Source of the DNA: Mycolicibacterium iranicum
GTDB taxonomy: Bacteria; Actinomycetota; Actinomycetes; Mycobacteriales; Mycobacteriaceae
Assembly (NCBI RefSeq): GCF_001650495.1
Contig: NZ_LWCS01000043.1
Span: 1-64,000, forward strand
Direction: 5' to 3'
DNA: 64,000 bases
How positions within the stretch are numbered: the stretch's first letter is position 1; each line of letters begins with the position of its first letter. The notes beneath the pieces were generated by a model. The model was given only the letters and a program-made list of their open reading frames with translations, searched no databases and was not told the DNA's origin. A program made the position numbers and the translations under genes. Positions 1 through 8,790 of the stretch are shown here, one piece after another.

Positions 1-1117
1 CCTCCCCCACCCCACCCCACAGCGGTAACTGCAACGCCTCGGCCGAGACCACCTCGACCGGGCGCAGGCGCAGCACCGTGATCGGTGCGGTAGGACGGCA
101 GTATTCATCCCCCGGTCGCTGAGCTCCTGCCCGCCCAGCAGGATTGCGCCGGTTCAGCCAGCCGTCCAGCTGCCAACGCACTCGGTCAGCAGTGGCATCC
201 TCGGTCAGCGGTTCGGCACACCGCCAGACACGTTCGAGCTCCTGGCCATTGGCGGTCACGGCATGGATGGCAAGCCTGGTGCAACCCACGCCCGCCGCCT
301 CAAGGCTGCGGTGCAGCACGCTTGCCAGCGACCGCCCCGCGAAGGCGGCGGCGTCGACCCGGTCGACGGGCGGATCGCAGTTCATCACCGCGTCGAGCTC
401 GGCTTCGGGCTCGCGTCCGGACGGGCCGCGAGTGGGTTCCCCGCGGGCCACCTGGTGCGCGGCGACGGCGTCGGCCCCGAACCGGGATGCCACATCACTG
501 CGGGACAGTTCAGCGAACTGGCCGACCGTACGAATTCCCATGCGCCACAGCAGGTCTACCAAGTCCGCACGGGCGGTAGGGGCGAGACTGGGTTCGGTGG
601 CAAGCTGCTTGATGGACAGCCCCGACAGGAAGGACGCGTCGTCACCGGCATCGATGATCCTGCCCGCCCTGGCGGCGAAGACGGCCGTCGGCAGTTGATC
701 GGCGACCCCGATCTGACATTCGGCGCCTGCCGCGGCCACCGCGTCGACCAATCGTTCCGCCGCGGCCTGCTCAGAACCGAAGTATCTTGCGGGACCTCGG
801 ACCGACAATGCCAGCAGTCCGGGTCGCAGTACCTCGGCGCGGGGTACCAGTTCGTCGACGGCGAGCGTGATGTTCTCGAAGTGCCGGGCATCGCGGGCAG
901 GATCGGCGGCGACGACGTGCAGCTCCGGGCAGCGGGCCTGCGACTCCCGCCGCCTCAGCCCCCGCCGCACCCCGACAGCCCTGGCTGCCGCCGAGCACGC
1001 GATGACCCGATTGGCCAGTGTGACCGCGACCGGCACTGTCGGCGGCAGATCTGCCGCCGACGCGGCGGCGACCGCAGGCCAGTCCATGCACCAGAGCGCC
1101 AGAACCCTGCCCGCCAT
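1..1117 (-). CDS. imuB: ImuB, Y-family polymerase-like mutasome protein (3' end outside window)
   Basis: The first 372 codons of an ImuB protein; the C-terminal part lies beyond position 1 (the M. tuberculosis homologue Rv3394c has about 527 residues). The protein opens MAGRVLALWCMDWP, where a polymerase would carry the metal-binding aspartates of the DVD-type palm motif. ImuB homologues lack catalytic acidic residues and act as a beta-clamp-binding hub that recruits ImuA' and DnaE2 for mutagenic lesion bypass. A run reading LSIKQLATEPSL and an RMGIRTVGQFAELS helix-hairpin-helix-like stretch match the fingers/thumb part of Y-family proteins. The ATG follows the imuA' stop by one base, so translation is probably coupled. 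Expression should follow the LexA box upstream of imuA'. Confidence 0.9.
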   Translation of the reverse strand, partial: MAGRVLALWCMDWPAVAAASAADLPPTVPVAVTLANRVIACSAAARAVGVRRGLRRRESQARCPELHVVAADPARDARHFENITLAVDELVPRAEVLRPGLLALSVRGPARYFGSEQAAAERLVDAVAAAGAECQIGVADQLPTAVFAARAGRIIDAGDDASFLSGLSIKQLATEPSLAPTARADLVDLLWRMGIRTVGQFAELSRSDVASRFGADAVAAHQVARGEPTRGPSGREPEAELDAVMNCDPPVDRVDAAAFAGRSLASVLHRSLEAAGVGCTRLAIHAVTANGQELERVWRCAEPLTEDATADRVRWQLDGWLNRRNPAGRAGAQRPGDEYCRPTAPITVLRLRPVEVVSAEALQLPLWGGVGE

Positions 1118-1118
1118 C

Positions 1119-1817
1119 TCATCCGCCCACCGCGCGCGCCGGATGCCCGACCGAACGGCCCCTGGCTCGCATGGCCAGCCGCACCCTGCTGATCCGCCCG
1201 CATCCCGGGGTGGGCACTCCGTCCCGTCCGCCGGTGATCTCATAGCCGCTGACGTGCGCGTCCAGCCGCGCGGAGGCCCCCTGCCAGTCACCGTCGGTGA
1301 CCAGTAGCGTGCATCCCCGCTGCCGGGCGCGGGCCACCACCGCCCTGGCCCTGGTCGCAGGCACCGTCCGCCCGCCCAGTCCGAGAACCACCAGGTCCAT
1401 TCCGTCCATCAGGACCGCGGCCACCTCGACCGGATCGGCTCCCGGTTCAGGGATCATCGCGATCCTGCTCAGATCGGCACCCATCTCCGCCGCGGCCAGC
1501 AGCCCCACGTCCGGCTGGCCGATGATCGCCACATGGCCGCCCGCCGCCGTCACCGTCGCGACCATGCTCAACTGCAGCGAACGAGCCCCGGAAACCACCG
1601 CCACAGTTCCGCGTGGCAACGAATCCGGAAGCACCTCAGACAGCGAATCCGGGACCGGCAGCAAAGAATCCGGGGTGACCGACCGCTCGGGAACGGGCGC
1701 GACTGCCCGCCGGTTGCCACCCACCTTGCTGGAGACCGACGCCATCTGCTTGCGTAACTGTTCTACCTGTTCAGCGCGCGTGACGGAACACCGGTTCAGG
1801 CTGTTAGGTGTCGTCAC
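1119..1817 (-). CDS. imuA': ImuA' (RecA-like mutasome accessory protein)
   Basis: A 232-residue RecA-like protein at the position of M. tuberculosis Rv3395c, directly upstream of imuB. It starts VTTPNSLNRCSV and contains the RecA-fold stretch LPRGTVAVVSGARSLQLSM, with a degenerate Walker A lacking the usual GKT, then GGHVAIIGQPDVGL and MDLVVLGLGG. ImuA' works with ImuB and DnaE2 in SOS-induced translesion synthesis. I chose the GTG at 1817 because AAAGG lies 7 nt upstream and because the frame's ATG at 1889 lies upstream of the LexA box, which must be outside the coding region. The family is variable, so the exact N-terminus is less certain than the identity. Confidence 0.85.
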   Translation of the reverse strand: MTTPNSLNRCSVTRAEQVEQLRKQMASVSSKVGGNRRAVAPVPERSVTPDSLLPVPDSLSEVLPDSLPRGTVAVVSGARSLQLSMVATVTAAGGHVAIIGQPDVGLLAAAEMGADLSRIAMIPEPGADPVEVAAVLMDGMDLVVLGLGGRTVPATRARAVVARARQRGCTLLVTDGDWQGASARLDAHVSGYEITGGRDGVPTPGCGRISRVRLAMRARGRSVGHPARAVGG

Positions 1818-1853
1818 AGCAGTACCTTTCACACCATCTGAAACATCTGTCTT

Positions 1854-1869
1854 TCGAAACTTTGTTCGA
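1854..1869. promoter_or_regulatory. LexA (SOS) box of the imuA'-imuB operon
   Basis: TCGAAACTTTGTTCGA is one base away from the mycobacterial LexA consensus TCGAAC-N4-GTTCGA. It lies 36 nt upstream of the chosen imuA' start. DNA damage induction through LexA is established for this operon in mycobacteria, so the site is expected here. Confidence 0.88.
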
Positions 1870-1943
1870 TGCGGCCAGTAAACACCCACCCACCGACAGC
1901 GTCAACCAAGACGACGGCGACCAAAGATGACACTCACGACTAG

Positions 1944-1977
1944 TGACATTGACAAATGTCATCATTATGTGTTGCAT
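1944..1977 (+). promoter_or_regulatory. Palindromic operator overlapping a -35 TTGACA promoter
   Basis: TGACATTGACAAATGTCA at 1944-1961 has 7-bp arms (TGACATT/AATGTCA) around GACA. It contains a perfect -35 hexamer TTGACA (1949-1954); 17 bp further lies a weak -10 TTGCAT (1972-1977). A transcript starting 7-8 nt later would begin at the GTG at 1985, so the first gene may be leaderless. The MerR gene at the end of the same operon is the obvious candidate ligand-responsive regulator, but binding is inference. Confidence 0.55.
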
Positions 1978-1984
1978 CCATCAT

Positions 1985-3013
1985 GTGCTCAACGAAGAGA
2001 CGGGCCGGCCGACGGATGAGATCCTGCCCCGCGGTTCGTTCCGCTCACGCAGCGCCGCATTCGTCAGCAGCCTGACCCTGCGCCAGATCAGCAGCGCGCT
2101 CCCACCCGATCAGGCCTGGGGCCTATGGGCCTCCCGGCAGATCGTCGCCCGCATCATGGACACCTTCGGGCCACCCCTGACCGGGGCCAAGGCGGTACGT
2201 GTCGACACCGCCACCCCGGACCGTCGCCGCGTCGTCGGTGAATGGGTCTGGGGAAAAGATGTGGCTCGCCACGGTGGCGCGGGCGTGCCGCACAGCGGTA
2301 CCGCCCGGGCGATCTACTTCGTCCACGGCAGCGGCTACGCCCTGTGCTCACCCCGCACGCATCGACGGCTCACCGCGTGGCTGTCCCAGTTGACCGGGTT
2401 GCCCGTCTTCAGCGTCGACTACCGACTGGCGCCGCGTCACCGCTTCCCCACCGCCGCAGACGATGTCCGCAACGGCTGGGACTGGCTCACCCGCAGATGC
2501 GGCATCGCGCCAGAGCAGATAGTGATCGCCGGCGACTCGGCCGGAGGTCATCTCGCCGTCGACCTGCTGCTGCAACCGGATGTCAGTCACCCTGCCGGCC
2601 TCGTTCTGATGTCGCCGCTGGTGGACTTGACCTTCGGCCTGGCCCGCTCCCGCGAACTGGAGCGCCCTGACCCCGCCATCCGGTCGCGCGACGCGGCGCG
2701 TTTGGTCGAGTTGTATTGCGCTGGAATCGAATCCGGGCATCCCAGGCTTCGGCTCGATGTAGCAGGCGGACGCCCGCTGCCACCGACGCTGGTCCAGGCC
2801 GGTGGCGCGGAGATGCTCGCCGCCGACGCCATCGCACTCGCCCGGGATCTCCGCCAGAGAGGAACTCGGTGCGAACTGCAGATCTGGCCGGACCAGGTGC
2901 ATGTCTTCCAGGCGTTACCGCGGCTCACCCCGGAAGCCGGACACGCAATGCGCGCCATCGCCGCGTTCATCGCCGACGCGTTGGGCGACAACAGCATCGA
3001 ACAGGTGGGCTGA
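1985..3013 (+). CDS. Alpha/beta hydrolase, HSL-type esterase/lipase (Lip family)
   Basis: A 342-residue esterase of the hormone-sensitive-lipase family. The oxyanion motif is YFVHGSGYALCSPRTHR (a variant of HGGG), the nucleophile is in GDSAGG (Ser about 185), and the C-terminal DQVHVFQ supplies the catalytic His. It is the first gene of a tightly spaced operon with an SDR (3-nt gap), a diiron protein, a flavin monooxygenase and a MerR regulator. That content resembles the mymA/lipR locus of M. tuberculosis, though in another order. An ester product of Baeyer-Villiger oxidation would be a natural substrate, which is inference. GTG 1985 was chosen from the promoter position; GTG 1943 and ATG 1967 are in frame but lie inside the operator/promoter. 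Confidence 0.85.
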   Translation: MLNEETGRPTDEILPRGSFRSRSAAFVSSLTLRQISSALPPDQAWGLWASRQIVARIMDTFGPPLTGAKAVRVDTATPDRRRVVGEWVWGKDVARHGGAGVPHSGTARAIYFVHGSGYALCSPRTHRRLTAWLSQLTGLPVFSVDYRLAPRHRFPTAADDVRNGWDWLTRRCGIAPEQIVIAGDSAGGHLAVDLLLQPDVSHPAGLVLMSPLVDLTFGLARSRELERPDPAIRSRDAARLVELYCAGIESGHPRLRLDVAGGRPLPPTLVQAGGAEMLAADAIALARDLRQRGTRCELQIWPDQVHVFQALPRLTPEAGHAMRAIAAFIADALGDNSIEQVG

Positions 3014-3016
3014 CAC

Positions 3017-3835
3017 ATGTGGCTGTTCGGAACGAAACGCACCCATCAGGCCGACGCCGTAATCACCGGTGCGGGTAGCGGCATCGGCGCCGCGTTCGCC
3101 AGGGAACTCGCCCACCGCGGCGGACGGGTGGTGTGCAGCGACATCGACGTCGGCGCAGCGCAGTCGATCGCCGAAGAGATCGGAACGGCAGCGCTGCCCG
3201 TGCAGTGCGACGTCGCCGATATCGATGCGATGTACCGCCTGGCCCAGGAAGCCCAGACGTGGTTCGGCGGTGCGCCGACACTCGTGATCAACAACGCAGG
3301 CGTAGGTGCGGGCGGGTCGGTTATCGGCGAATCCCCACTCTCCGACTGGGAGTGGGTGCTCAACATCAACCTGTGGGGCCCGATCCACGGCTGCCATGTG
3401 TTCGCACCGATCCTGCGTGAGGCCCGCCGTCCCGCGGGCATCATCAACGTCGCCTCCGCCGCAGCGTTCGGCGCCGCCCCCGGGATGGCCGCCTACAACG
3501 TCAGCAAGGCAGGCACACTGTCTTTGTCGGAGACACTGGCTGCAGAACTCGCCGGTACAGGCATCAATGTCACGGTGCTGTGTCCCACGTTCGTCAAGAC
3601 CAACATCGTCAACGCGGGCCGTATCCCCGAGGGAACCACACAACTGGCCGATCGGCTGATGCGGATCACGGGCTTCTCCCCCGAGCGCGTCGCCCGCACC
3701 TGCCTGGACACCCTCGACCGCGGCGGCCTCTACTGCATGCCGAATCCTGAAGCCCGAATCGGTTGGGGCATCAAACGTTTCACCCCGACGGTGTACACCC
3801 GCGCCGCCGGACTGGCAACCCGTGTGACAACCTGA
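3017..3835 (+). CDS. Short-chain dehydrogenase/reductase (SadH-like)
   Basis: A 272-residue classical SDR. The Rossmann motif TGAGSGIGAAFARELA is at the N-terminus, NNAG follows at about residue 93, and the active-site pair is YNVSK (Tyr160, Lys164). It should interconvert an alcohol and a ketone using NAD(P)H. The ATG lies 3 nt after the esterase stop, and the diiron protein follows 10 nt later, so it is cotranscribed. An alcohol-to-ketone step would provide the substrate for the monooxygenase at 4770, which supports a short oxidative pathway. The actual substrate cannot be read from the sequence. Confidence 0.9.
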   Translation: MWLFGTKRTHQADAVITGAGSGIGAAFARELAHRGGRVVCSDIDVGAAQSIAEEIGTAALPVQCDVADIDAMYRLAQEAQTWFGGAPTLVINNAGVGAGGSVIGESPLSDWEWVLNINLWGPIHGCHVFAPILREARRPAGIINVASAAAFGAAPGMAAYNVSKAGTLSLSETLAAELAGTGINVTVLCPTFVKTNIVNAGRIPEGTTQLADRLMRITGFSPERVARTCLDTLDRGGLYCMPNPEARIGWGIKRFTPTVYTRAAGLATRVTT

Positions 3836-3845
3836 GGGAGGATCA

Positions 3846-4766
3846 ATGGCAATCGACATGGATGCGATGCTGGCGAAGATCAAGGACCGCCAGTGGGCGC
3901 TCGCCGACATCGACTGGGCGGCCCCCGGAGCCGAGAAGATCACCGATGAGCAGCGGCCGAAGCTCAAGGCGTTCATGGCCGATCTGTGCTGGATCGAGAA
4001 CATCGGCGCTCGCGGCTTCGCGGCGCTGGCCAAAAAGGCACCCACCCCGACGATCGCCGAGATCTACCGGTACTTTCACGCTGAGGAACAGCGTCACGCC
4101 AATGCCGAATTGGCTCTGATGAAGCGCTGGGGCATGTTGGACGACGGGGAAATGCCCGAGCCCAACGTCAACATCCGGATGGCGATGGACTGGCTGGACA
4201 CCTATGCCGACGATATGTCGTTGTCGATACTGGGCACCGTCATCCCGATGCTGGAGGTCGCTCTCGACGGTGCACTGTTGAAGTTCCTGCTCGAAGAGGT
4301 CGACGATCCCGTCTGCCATCAGGTCTTCGAGAAGATCAACAACGACGAATCCCGGCACATAGCCGTCGATTTCGAGGTGCTGAACATGATCGGCCACGCC
4401 GACTTGCGACGGCTGGCCATCGAATTCGTCGGCAACGTCGCCACGCCTGGCCTGATCATCGGCGCGATCATGTACGTACCGTTGCTCAACCGGATCCGCA
4501 ACGAGATCGTGGGCATGGGACTCGAGCCCGAGCGACTCTACAACGCGGTCAAGCGTTTCCAGACCCTCGGCGAGCGTGGCGAATTCACTCACCGGGTGCC
4601 CACGTATCAGGTGCTGAAGAGGCACGCCTCGGCGGTGGTCAAGCCGCACCACCCCTACCACCTCCTGGCCAACTCGATGGTGTGGGCATCCGACCTCTAC
4701 CCGAGAAGACTCCTGAAGCCCATACCGAGCTGGTTCAAAGAACTGACCCACGAGCCGGCGGCCTGA
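3846..4766 (+). CDS. Ferritin-like diiron-carboxylate protein, putative oxygenase
   Basis: A 306-residue helical protein with two E-x2-H iron-ligand pairs: AEEQRHA (Glu81 and His84) and NNDESRHIA (Glu168 and His171). This is the diiron-carboxylate pattern of ferritin-like oxidases and hydroxylases. An SD sequence GGGAGG stands 7 nt upstream of the ATG. The gene sits between an SDR and a flavin monooxygenase, so it may hydroxylate or deformylate the same hydrophobic substrate. Hydrophobic segments around TPGLIIGAIMYVPLL could indicate membrane association. Comparable proteins are usually annotated only as diiron or metal-dependent hydrolases, so the reaction is unknown. Confidence 0.8.
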   Translation: MAIDMDAMLAKIKDRQWALADIDWAAPGAEKITDEQRPKLKAFMADLCWIENIGARGFAALAKKAPTPTIAEIYRYFHAEEQRHANAELALMKRWGMLDDGEMPEPNVNIRMAMDWLDTYADDMSLSILGTVIPMLEVALDGALLKFLLEEVDDPVCHQVFEKINNDESRHIAVDFEVLNMIGHADLRRLAIEFVGNVATPGLIIGAIMYVPLLNRIRNEIVGMGLEPERLYNAVKRFQTLGERGEFTHRVPTYQVLKRHASAVVKPHHPYHLLANSMVWASDLYPRRLLKPIPSWFKELTHEPAA

Positions 4767-4769
4767 CAC

Positions 4770-6275
4770 ATGCCTGCTGCCACAAGCATTCACGAAGTCC
4801 TCGTCGTCGGCGCGGGTTTCACCGGGCTGGGAACCGCGATCAAACTCAGAGAAGCCGGTGTCGACGACATCGTCATCGCCGAGCGCGGTGACAGCGTGGG
4901 CGGCACCTGGCGCGACAACACCTACCCCGGAGTCGCGTGCGACATCCCCTCGCTGCTGTACTCGTTCTCGTTCGTCAAGAACCCGTCGTGGTCGCGGGCC
5001 TACCCGTCGGGCACCGAGATCTGCAATCACATCGAGGCCATGACCGATCAGCACGGCCTCCGGCCGCTGATCAGATTCAACACCGAGATCACCGGCTTGA
5101 CGTTCGACGAACAGGGCGGTGTGTGGACAGCGACCACCAAGGGACGCAAGCGGTTCCAAGCGCGCACGGTCGTGCTGGCCTCAGGACCGCTGGCCGACCA
5201 CAAGTTCCCGGAGATCCGCGGCATCGACTCCTACGAGGGACACAAGATCCACAGCGCATCCTGGGACCACGATTACGACTTCACCGGAAAGCGGGTCGCC
5301 GTGATCGGGACCGGCGCCACCGCGGTGCAGATCGTCCCTGAACTCGTCAAGACCGCCGAGTTCGTCAAGGTGTTCCAGCGGACGCCAGGCTGGGTGCTGC
5401 CCCGTCTCGATGTGCCGATGCCGGCAGCAGTCCAGTCGTTGTTCGCCACATTGCCTGTGACACAGCAGATCGCACGCCAGGCGCTGTACTGGGGGCATGA
5501 GGCCGCGGCGACTGCGCTGGTCTGGAACACACCGCTGAGCCGTCTTGTCGCGCAGCTCGGCAAAACGCATCTGCGACAACAGGTCAAGGATCCGTGGATG
5601 CGCCGCCAACTCACCCCTGAGTTCACCCCGGGCTGCAAGCGCATGCTGATGTCCAGCGATTACTACCCCGCGCTGCAGCGCGAGAACTGCAAGCTGATCG
5701 ACTGGCCCATCGCCACGCTGAGCCCGGTCGGGATCCGCACCAGCGACGGCGTCGAACATCACCTGGACGCGATCGTGTTCGCCACGGGGTACGACGTGCA
5801 CCTGTCCGGCCCTCCGTTCCCCGTCACCGGGTTGGGCGGAAGGTCGCTGCAACAGGAATGGGCCGATCACGCGGAGGCGTACAAGAGCGCCAGCGCACAC
5901 GGCTATCCGAATCTGTTCTTCATGACCGGGCCGAATTCAGGGCCGGGTCACAACTCCCTGCTGGTGTACGTCGAAGCGCAGATCGACTACGCGGTCACCG
6001 GGATCACGACCATCCTGAACGAGAACCTGCGGTATCTCGACGTACGTGCCGCCGCCCAGCGCCGCTACAACGAGCGCATTCAGCGGCGACTCACGAAGAC
6101 CACGTGGATGTCGGGCTGCAACAGCTGGTATCTGACGGCCGACGGTTTCAACGCCTCGATGTATCCCGGATTCGCCACGCAGTATCTTCGACAGATGCGG
6201 ACTATCCAGTTCGAGGACTACGAAGCGGTGGCGGCGCACGACGCGTCACCGCACGTCGCGACCTCAACGGCCTGA
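4770..6275 (+). CDS. FAD-dependent Baeyer-Villiger-type monooxygenase
   Basis: A 501-residue flavoprotein monooxygenase. It has an N-terminal FAD motif GAGFTGLGTAIKL, a second NADPH-binding motif GTGATAVQIVPEL at about residue 180, and between them YEGHKIHSASWD, which fits the Baeyer-Villiger fingerprint FxGxxxHxxxW(P/D) apart from Tyr for the first Phe. These enzymes convert ketones to esters; EthA, MymA and Rv0892 are mycobacterial relatives. The start is 3 nt after the diiron gene, and the stop is 2 nt before the MerR GTG. With an SDR and an esterase in the same operon, an alcohol, ketone, ester and hydrolysis sequence is plausible. Confidence 0.88.
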   Translation: MPAATSIHEVLVVGAGFTGLGTAIKLREAGVDDIVIAERGDSVGGTWRDNTYPGVACDIPSLLYSFSFVKNPSWSRAYPSGTEICNHIEAMTDQHGLRPLIRFNTEITGLTFDEQGGVWTATTKGRKRFQARTVVLASGPLADHKFPEIRGIDSYEGHKIHSASWDHDYDFTGKRVAVIGTGATAVQIVPELVKTAEFVKVFQRTPGWVLPRLDVPMPAAVQSLFATLPVTQQIARQALYWGHEAAATALVWNTPLSRLVAQLGKTHLRQQVKDPWMRRQLTPEFTPGCKRMLMSSDYYPALQRENCKLIDWPIATLSPVGIRTSDGVEHHLDAIVFATGYDVHLSGPPFPVTGLGGRSLQQEWADHAEAYKSASAHGYPNLFFMTGPNSGPGHNSLLVYVEAQIDYAVTGITTILNENLRYLDVRAAAQRRYNERIQRRLTKTTWMSGCNSWYLTADGFNASMYPGFATQYLRQMRTIQFEDYEAVAAHDASPHVATSTA

Positions 6276-6277
6276 AC

Positions 6278-7159
6278 GTGTCTGGTCCGATCCCGACCAT
6301 CCTGCGACGGATCCGACGCGGTTCACGCGATGTGATCGAGAATGCGGTGTCGCAGTTGTTCGATGCCGCGGTACAGCCGCACGGCATCGCCGAGTCCGGC
6401 GAGTACCGCATCGACGAGCTTGCCCAGCTGGCCGGGACCACGACCCGCAATATCCGGGTTTATCGCGATCGCGGGCTGCTGCACCCACCGCTTCGGGTGG
6501 GCCGTATCGCCCTGTTCAACGACACGCATCTGACCCGGTTGCGCCTGATCACCTCCATGCTGGATCGCGGCTACACCATCGCCCACGTCAACGAGATGCT
6601 CTCGGCGTGGGAGCAAGGCAAGGATCTCGGTGACATGCTGGGCCTCGAATCGGCGATCGCCGGGAGCTGGGCGACCGAGAAGCCGCAGCGGATGCCGGTG
6701 GCGCAGGCCCGAAAGCTGATCGACAATCCTGCCGGCTTCGACCGTTTGGTCAGCCTCGGCATCATCCGACTCGATGAGGATGCCGACCCGCCCTACGCCA
6801 CCATCGTGCGGCCCACCCTCGTCGAAGCGTTCACCGAGATCGGCAAGCACGGCGTCGCTCTCGACAAACTCATCGACATCCATGTGCAGGTGAGCCCGCT
6901 ACTCGACCAGATCAGCCAGATTCTGGTGCAGGCCGGCCTCGATGAAGTCGTCGACAAGATCAACCCCGGCGCAGCCATGCCCGACGACGTCGAAGTCGCC
7001 GAGCTGATAACGACTTTGGTGCGGTTCCGCACGCAGGCGGTGACGGCGGTAGGCGCGACGCTGGCATTTTCCATCGAGACGGCCGTCGAGTCCGTGGTGG
7101 CCCAGCTTCTCGGTGACCTCATCACCAAGAGCGCCGACGCCACCGGCGACCCCGCTTGA
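6278..7159 (+). CDS. MerR-family transcriptional regulator
   Basis: A 293-residue regulator with an N-terminal MerR helix-turn-helix (YRIDELAQLAGTTTRNIRVY, then DRGLLHPP) beginning near residue 43. A long C-terminal region of about 150 residues follows and could bind a lipid-like ligand. The GTG at 6278 is 2 nt after the monooxygenase stop, which points to translational coupling. The frame stays open far upstream inside the monooxygenase gene, but that upstream part looks non-coding. Position at the end of the operon and the palindrome at 1944 suggest it regulates the whole operon. Confidence 0.85.
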   Translation: MSGPIPTILRRIRRGSRDVIENAVSQLFDAAVQPHGIAESGEYRIDELAQLAGTTTRNIRVYRDRGLLHPPLRVGRIALFNDTHLTRLRLITSMLDRGYTIAHVNEMLSAWEQGKDLGDMLGLESAIAGSWATEKPQRMPVAQARKLIDNPAGFDRLVSLGIIRLDEDADPPYATIVRPTLVEAFTEIGKHGVALDKLIDIHVQVSPLLDQISQILVQAGLDEVVDKINPGAAMPDDVEVAELITTLVRFRTQAVTAVGATLAFSIETAVESVVAQLLGDLITKSADATGDPA

Positions 7160-7174
7160 ACTATCCTTCGGCGC

Positions 7175-7741
7175 GTGCTCGACGACCTATGGGCTGCGGC
7201 CACCCGACATCAATTCCTGCACTCCGTACGCGAGGGCACCATCGCACCCTCGGCCTTTCACCGGTGGCTGGCGCAGGACGCCGTCTTCGTCGCGGACCTT
7301 CTCGCGTTCCAGGCGCGATTGCTGGCCCGTGCGCACCGCGACGCCCAGTCGACGCTTGCCGCAGGGTGTGTGGCGCTGGTCGCCGAACTCGATTGGTTCG
7401 ACGAGCAGGCCGCCGTCGCCGACATCGACATGAACCAGGCACCGCTGCCTGCGACGCTCGCCTACCGCGACCTGCTCGCGCGGCTCGACGGTGAGGACTT
7501 CCCCACCGCCATCACAGCGTTGTGGGTCATCGAGGAGGTCTATCTGCGCGCCTGGACCACCGCGGCGTCGGACTCGTCGCCGTACCGCGAATTCGTCGAG
7601 CACTGGACCGACCCGGGCTTCGCTGCTTATGTCCAGGCCCTGCGGAACCTGGCGGCCCCGGCAGCGCACGAGCAGGTGACGGCCGAAATCCTGTCTCACG
7701 AAATCGCGTTCTGGGACATGGCGTCGGCTGACGCCGGCTAA
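7175..7741 (+). CDS. TenA/THI-4/PQQC-like protein
   Basis: A 188-residue all-helical protein resembling the TenA/THI-4 heme-oxygenase-fold superfamily, with FHRWLAQDAVFVADLLAFQARLLARA near the N-terminus and ALWVIEEVYLRAW in the middle. Classical TenA enzymes hydrolyse aminopyrimidines in thiamine salvage. I see no clear TenA active-site Cys, so another role in the superfamily is possible. GTG 7175 follows the MerR stop by 15 nt and may belong to that operon. Its stop overlaps the stop of the convergent gene by 4 nt. Confidence 0.7.
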   Translation: MLDDLWAAATRHQFLHSVREGTIAPSAFHRWLAQDAVFVADLLAFQARLLARAHRDAQSTLAAGCVALVAELDWFDEQAAVADIDMNQAPLPATLAYRDLLARLDGEDFPTAITALWVIEEVYLRAWTTAASDSSPYREFVEHWTDPGFAAYVQALRNLAAPAAHEQVTAEILSHEIAFWDMASADAG

Positions 7742-8727
7742 CTCGCCAGCGCGGGTCCGATCGTGGTGTTCCACGACTCCTGCATCTCCGACTCGAACAG
7801 GCCCCACGTGTGCGAGCCGTCGGGCCGGACCACATAGGTCACCGGGACACCGGCAGCCGCAGCCCGGTCGGCGAAAACCCTGGTGCTGTCGGCGACGATG
7901 CGCTCGATGAACCCGCCGGTGATGTTGGGCCCGAAACCGGGCGGTAGCCGGTCGACGGCGCCGACATTGCCCGAACCCGAGGCTGCGACGTAGACCGCAA
8001 CCCCGCGCAGCTTCTCGACGTTCTTCGACGGGTCATGCGCCACCCACAGCGGGTCGCCGGGAGGTCCCCACATCGCGCCCGCATTGGCGCCGCCACTGCC
8101 CAGCGTCAGCTCGACGTTCTGGACATTGTCGGACGGATTCAGGATCCCGCTGTAGGAGCCGACACCCTGGTAGAGGCCGGGAACCTGGACGGCGTAATCG
8201 AGGGCCGTCCCGCCGGTACTGGACAGGCCGCCGACACCGTTCTTGCCGTTGGTGTCGTACTCGGCGTCGATCAGCGGGGGAAGTTCCTGGGTCATGTAGG
8301 TCTGGTACTGCTTGCTGGGATCGGCGACCCAGTTGGTGTACCAACTGAATTGACCTCCCAGCGGGGAAACCACGTTGACGTTCTTGTCGGCGAAGAATCC
8401 CTGGATGTCGGTCATTCCGAACCAGCTCTTCATGCCCGGAGCGATACCACCGCCTGCGATGTCGTCGCCGCCGTCTATGCCCGGCAGCAGGTAGAACGTG
8501 GGGGCGCCCGACTTGCCCGCTTTGAAAACGTCATTGACGATGACTTTGTTCATCGACGGCGAAAACACCGACACTTTGTCCCAGCGCTCGTTCACGTGCT
8601 CGATACCCGTGATGTGCGCTCCCTGCGGCTGCGCAGAGGCGACCGGAAGTACGGGAACCACTAGGAAACTCAGTACACAAGCCAACACAATCGCTAGCGC
8701 TCTTCTGCGGCGCGTCGGGCTGATCAT
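7738..8727 (-). CDS. Secreted antigen-85-like esterase/mycolyltransferase homologue
   Basis: A 329-residue exported protein. The N-terminus RRRRALAIVLACVLSFLVV with a following ASAQ is a signal peptide with a likely cleavage site. The mature part shows the antigen 85/esterase D fold: FYLLPGID oxyanion region, GGLSSTGGTALDYA at the nucleophile elbow, and GSHTWGLFESEMQESW matching the catalytic-His region of Ag85 (HSW-type). Ag85 proteins transfer mycolic acids to trehalose and arabinogalactan in the cell envelope. Whether this paralogue keeps mycolyltransferase activity or is only an esterase cannot be judged here. It is monocistronic between two convergent or independent units. Confidence 0.82.
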   Translation of the reverse strand: MISPTRRRRALAIVLACVLSFLVVPVLPVASAQPQGAHITGIEHVNERWDKVSVFSPSMNKVIVNDVFKAGKSGAPTFYLLPGIDGGDDIAGGGIAPGMKSWFGMTDIQGFFADKNVNVVSPLGGQFSWYTNWVADPSKQYQTYMTQELPPLIDAEYDTNGKNGVGGLSSTGGTALDYAVQVPGLYQGVGSYSGILNPSDNVQNVELTLGSGGANAGAMWGPPGDPLWVAHDPSKNVEKLRGVAVYVAASGSGNVGAVDRLPPGFGPNITGGFIERIVADSTRVFADRAAAAGVPVTYVVRPDGSHTWGLFESEMQESWNTTIGPALAS

Positions 8728-8790
8728 CGGCTGATTATGTAATCACCCTCTAATTTCAGCAAGCCTTTGCGGCTGAATGCCACTTCGTGT

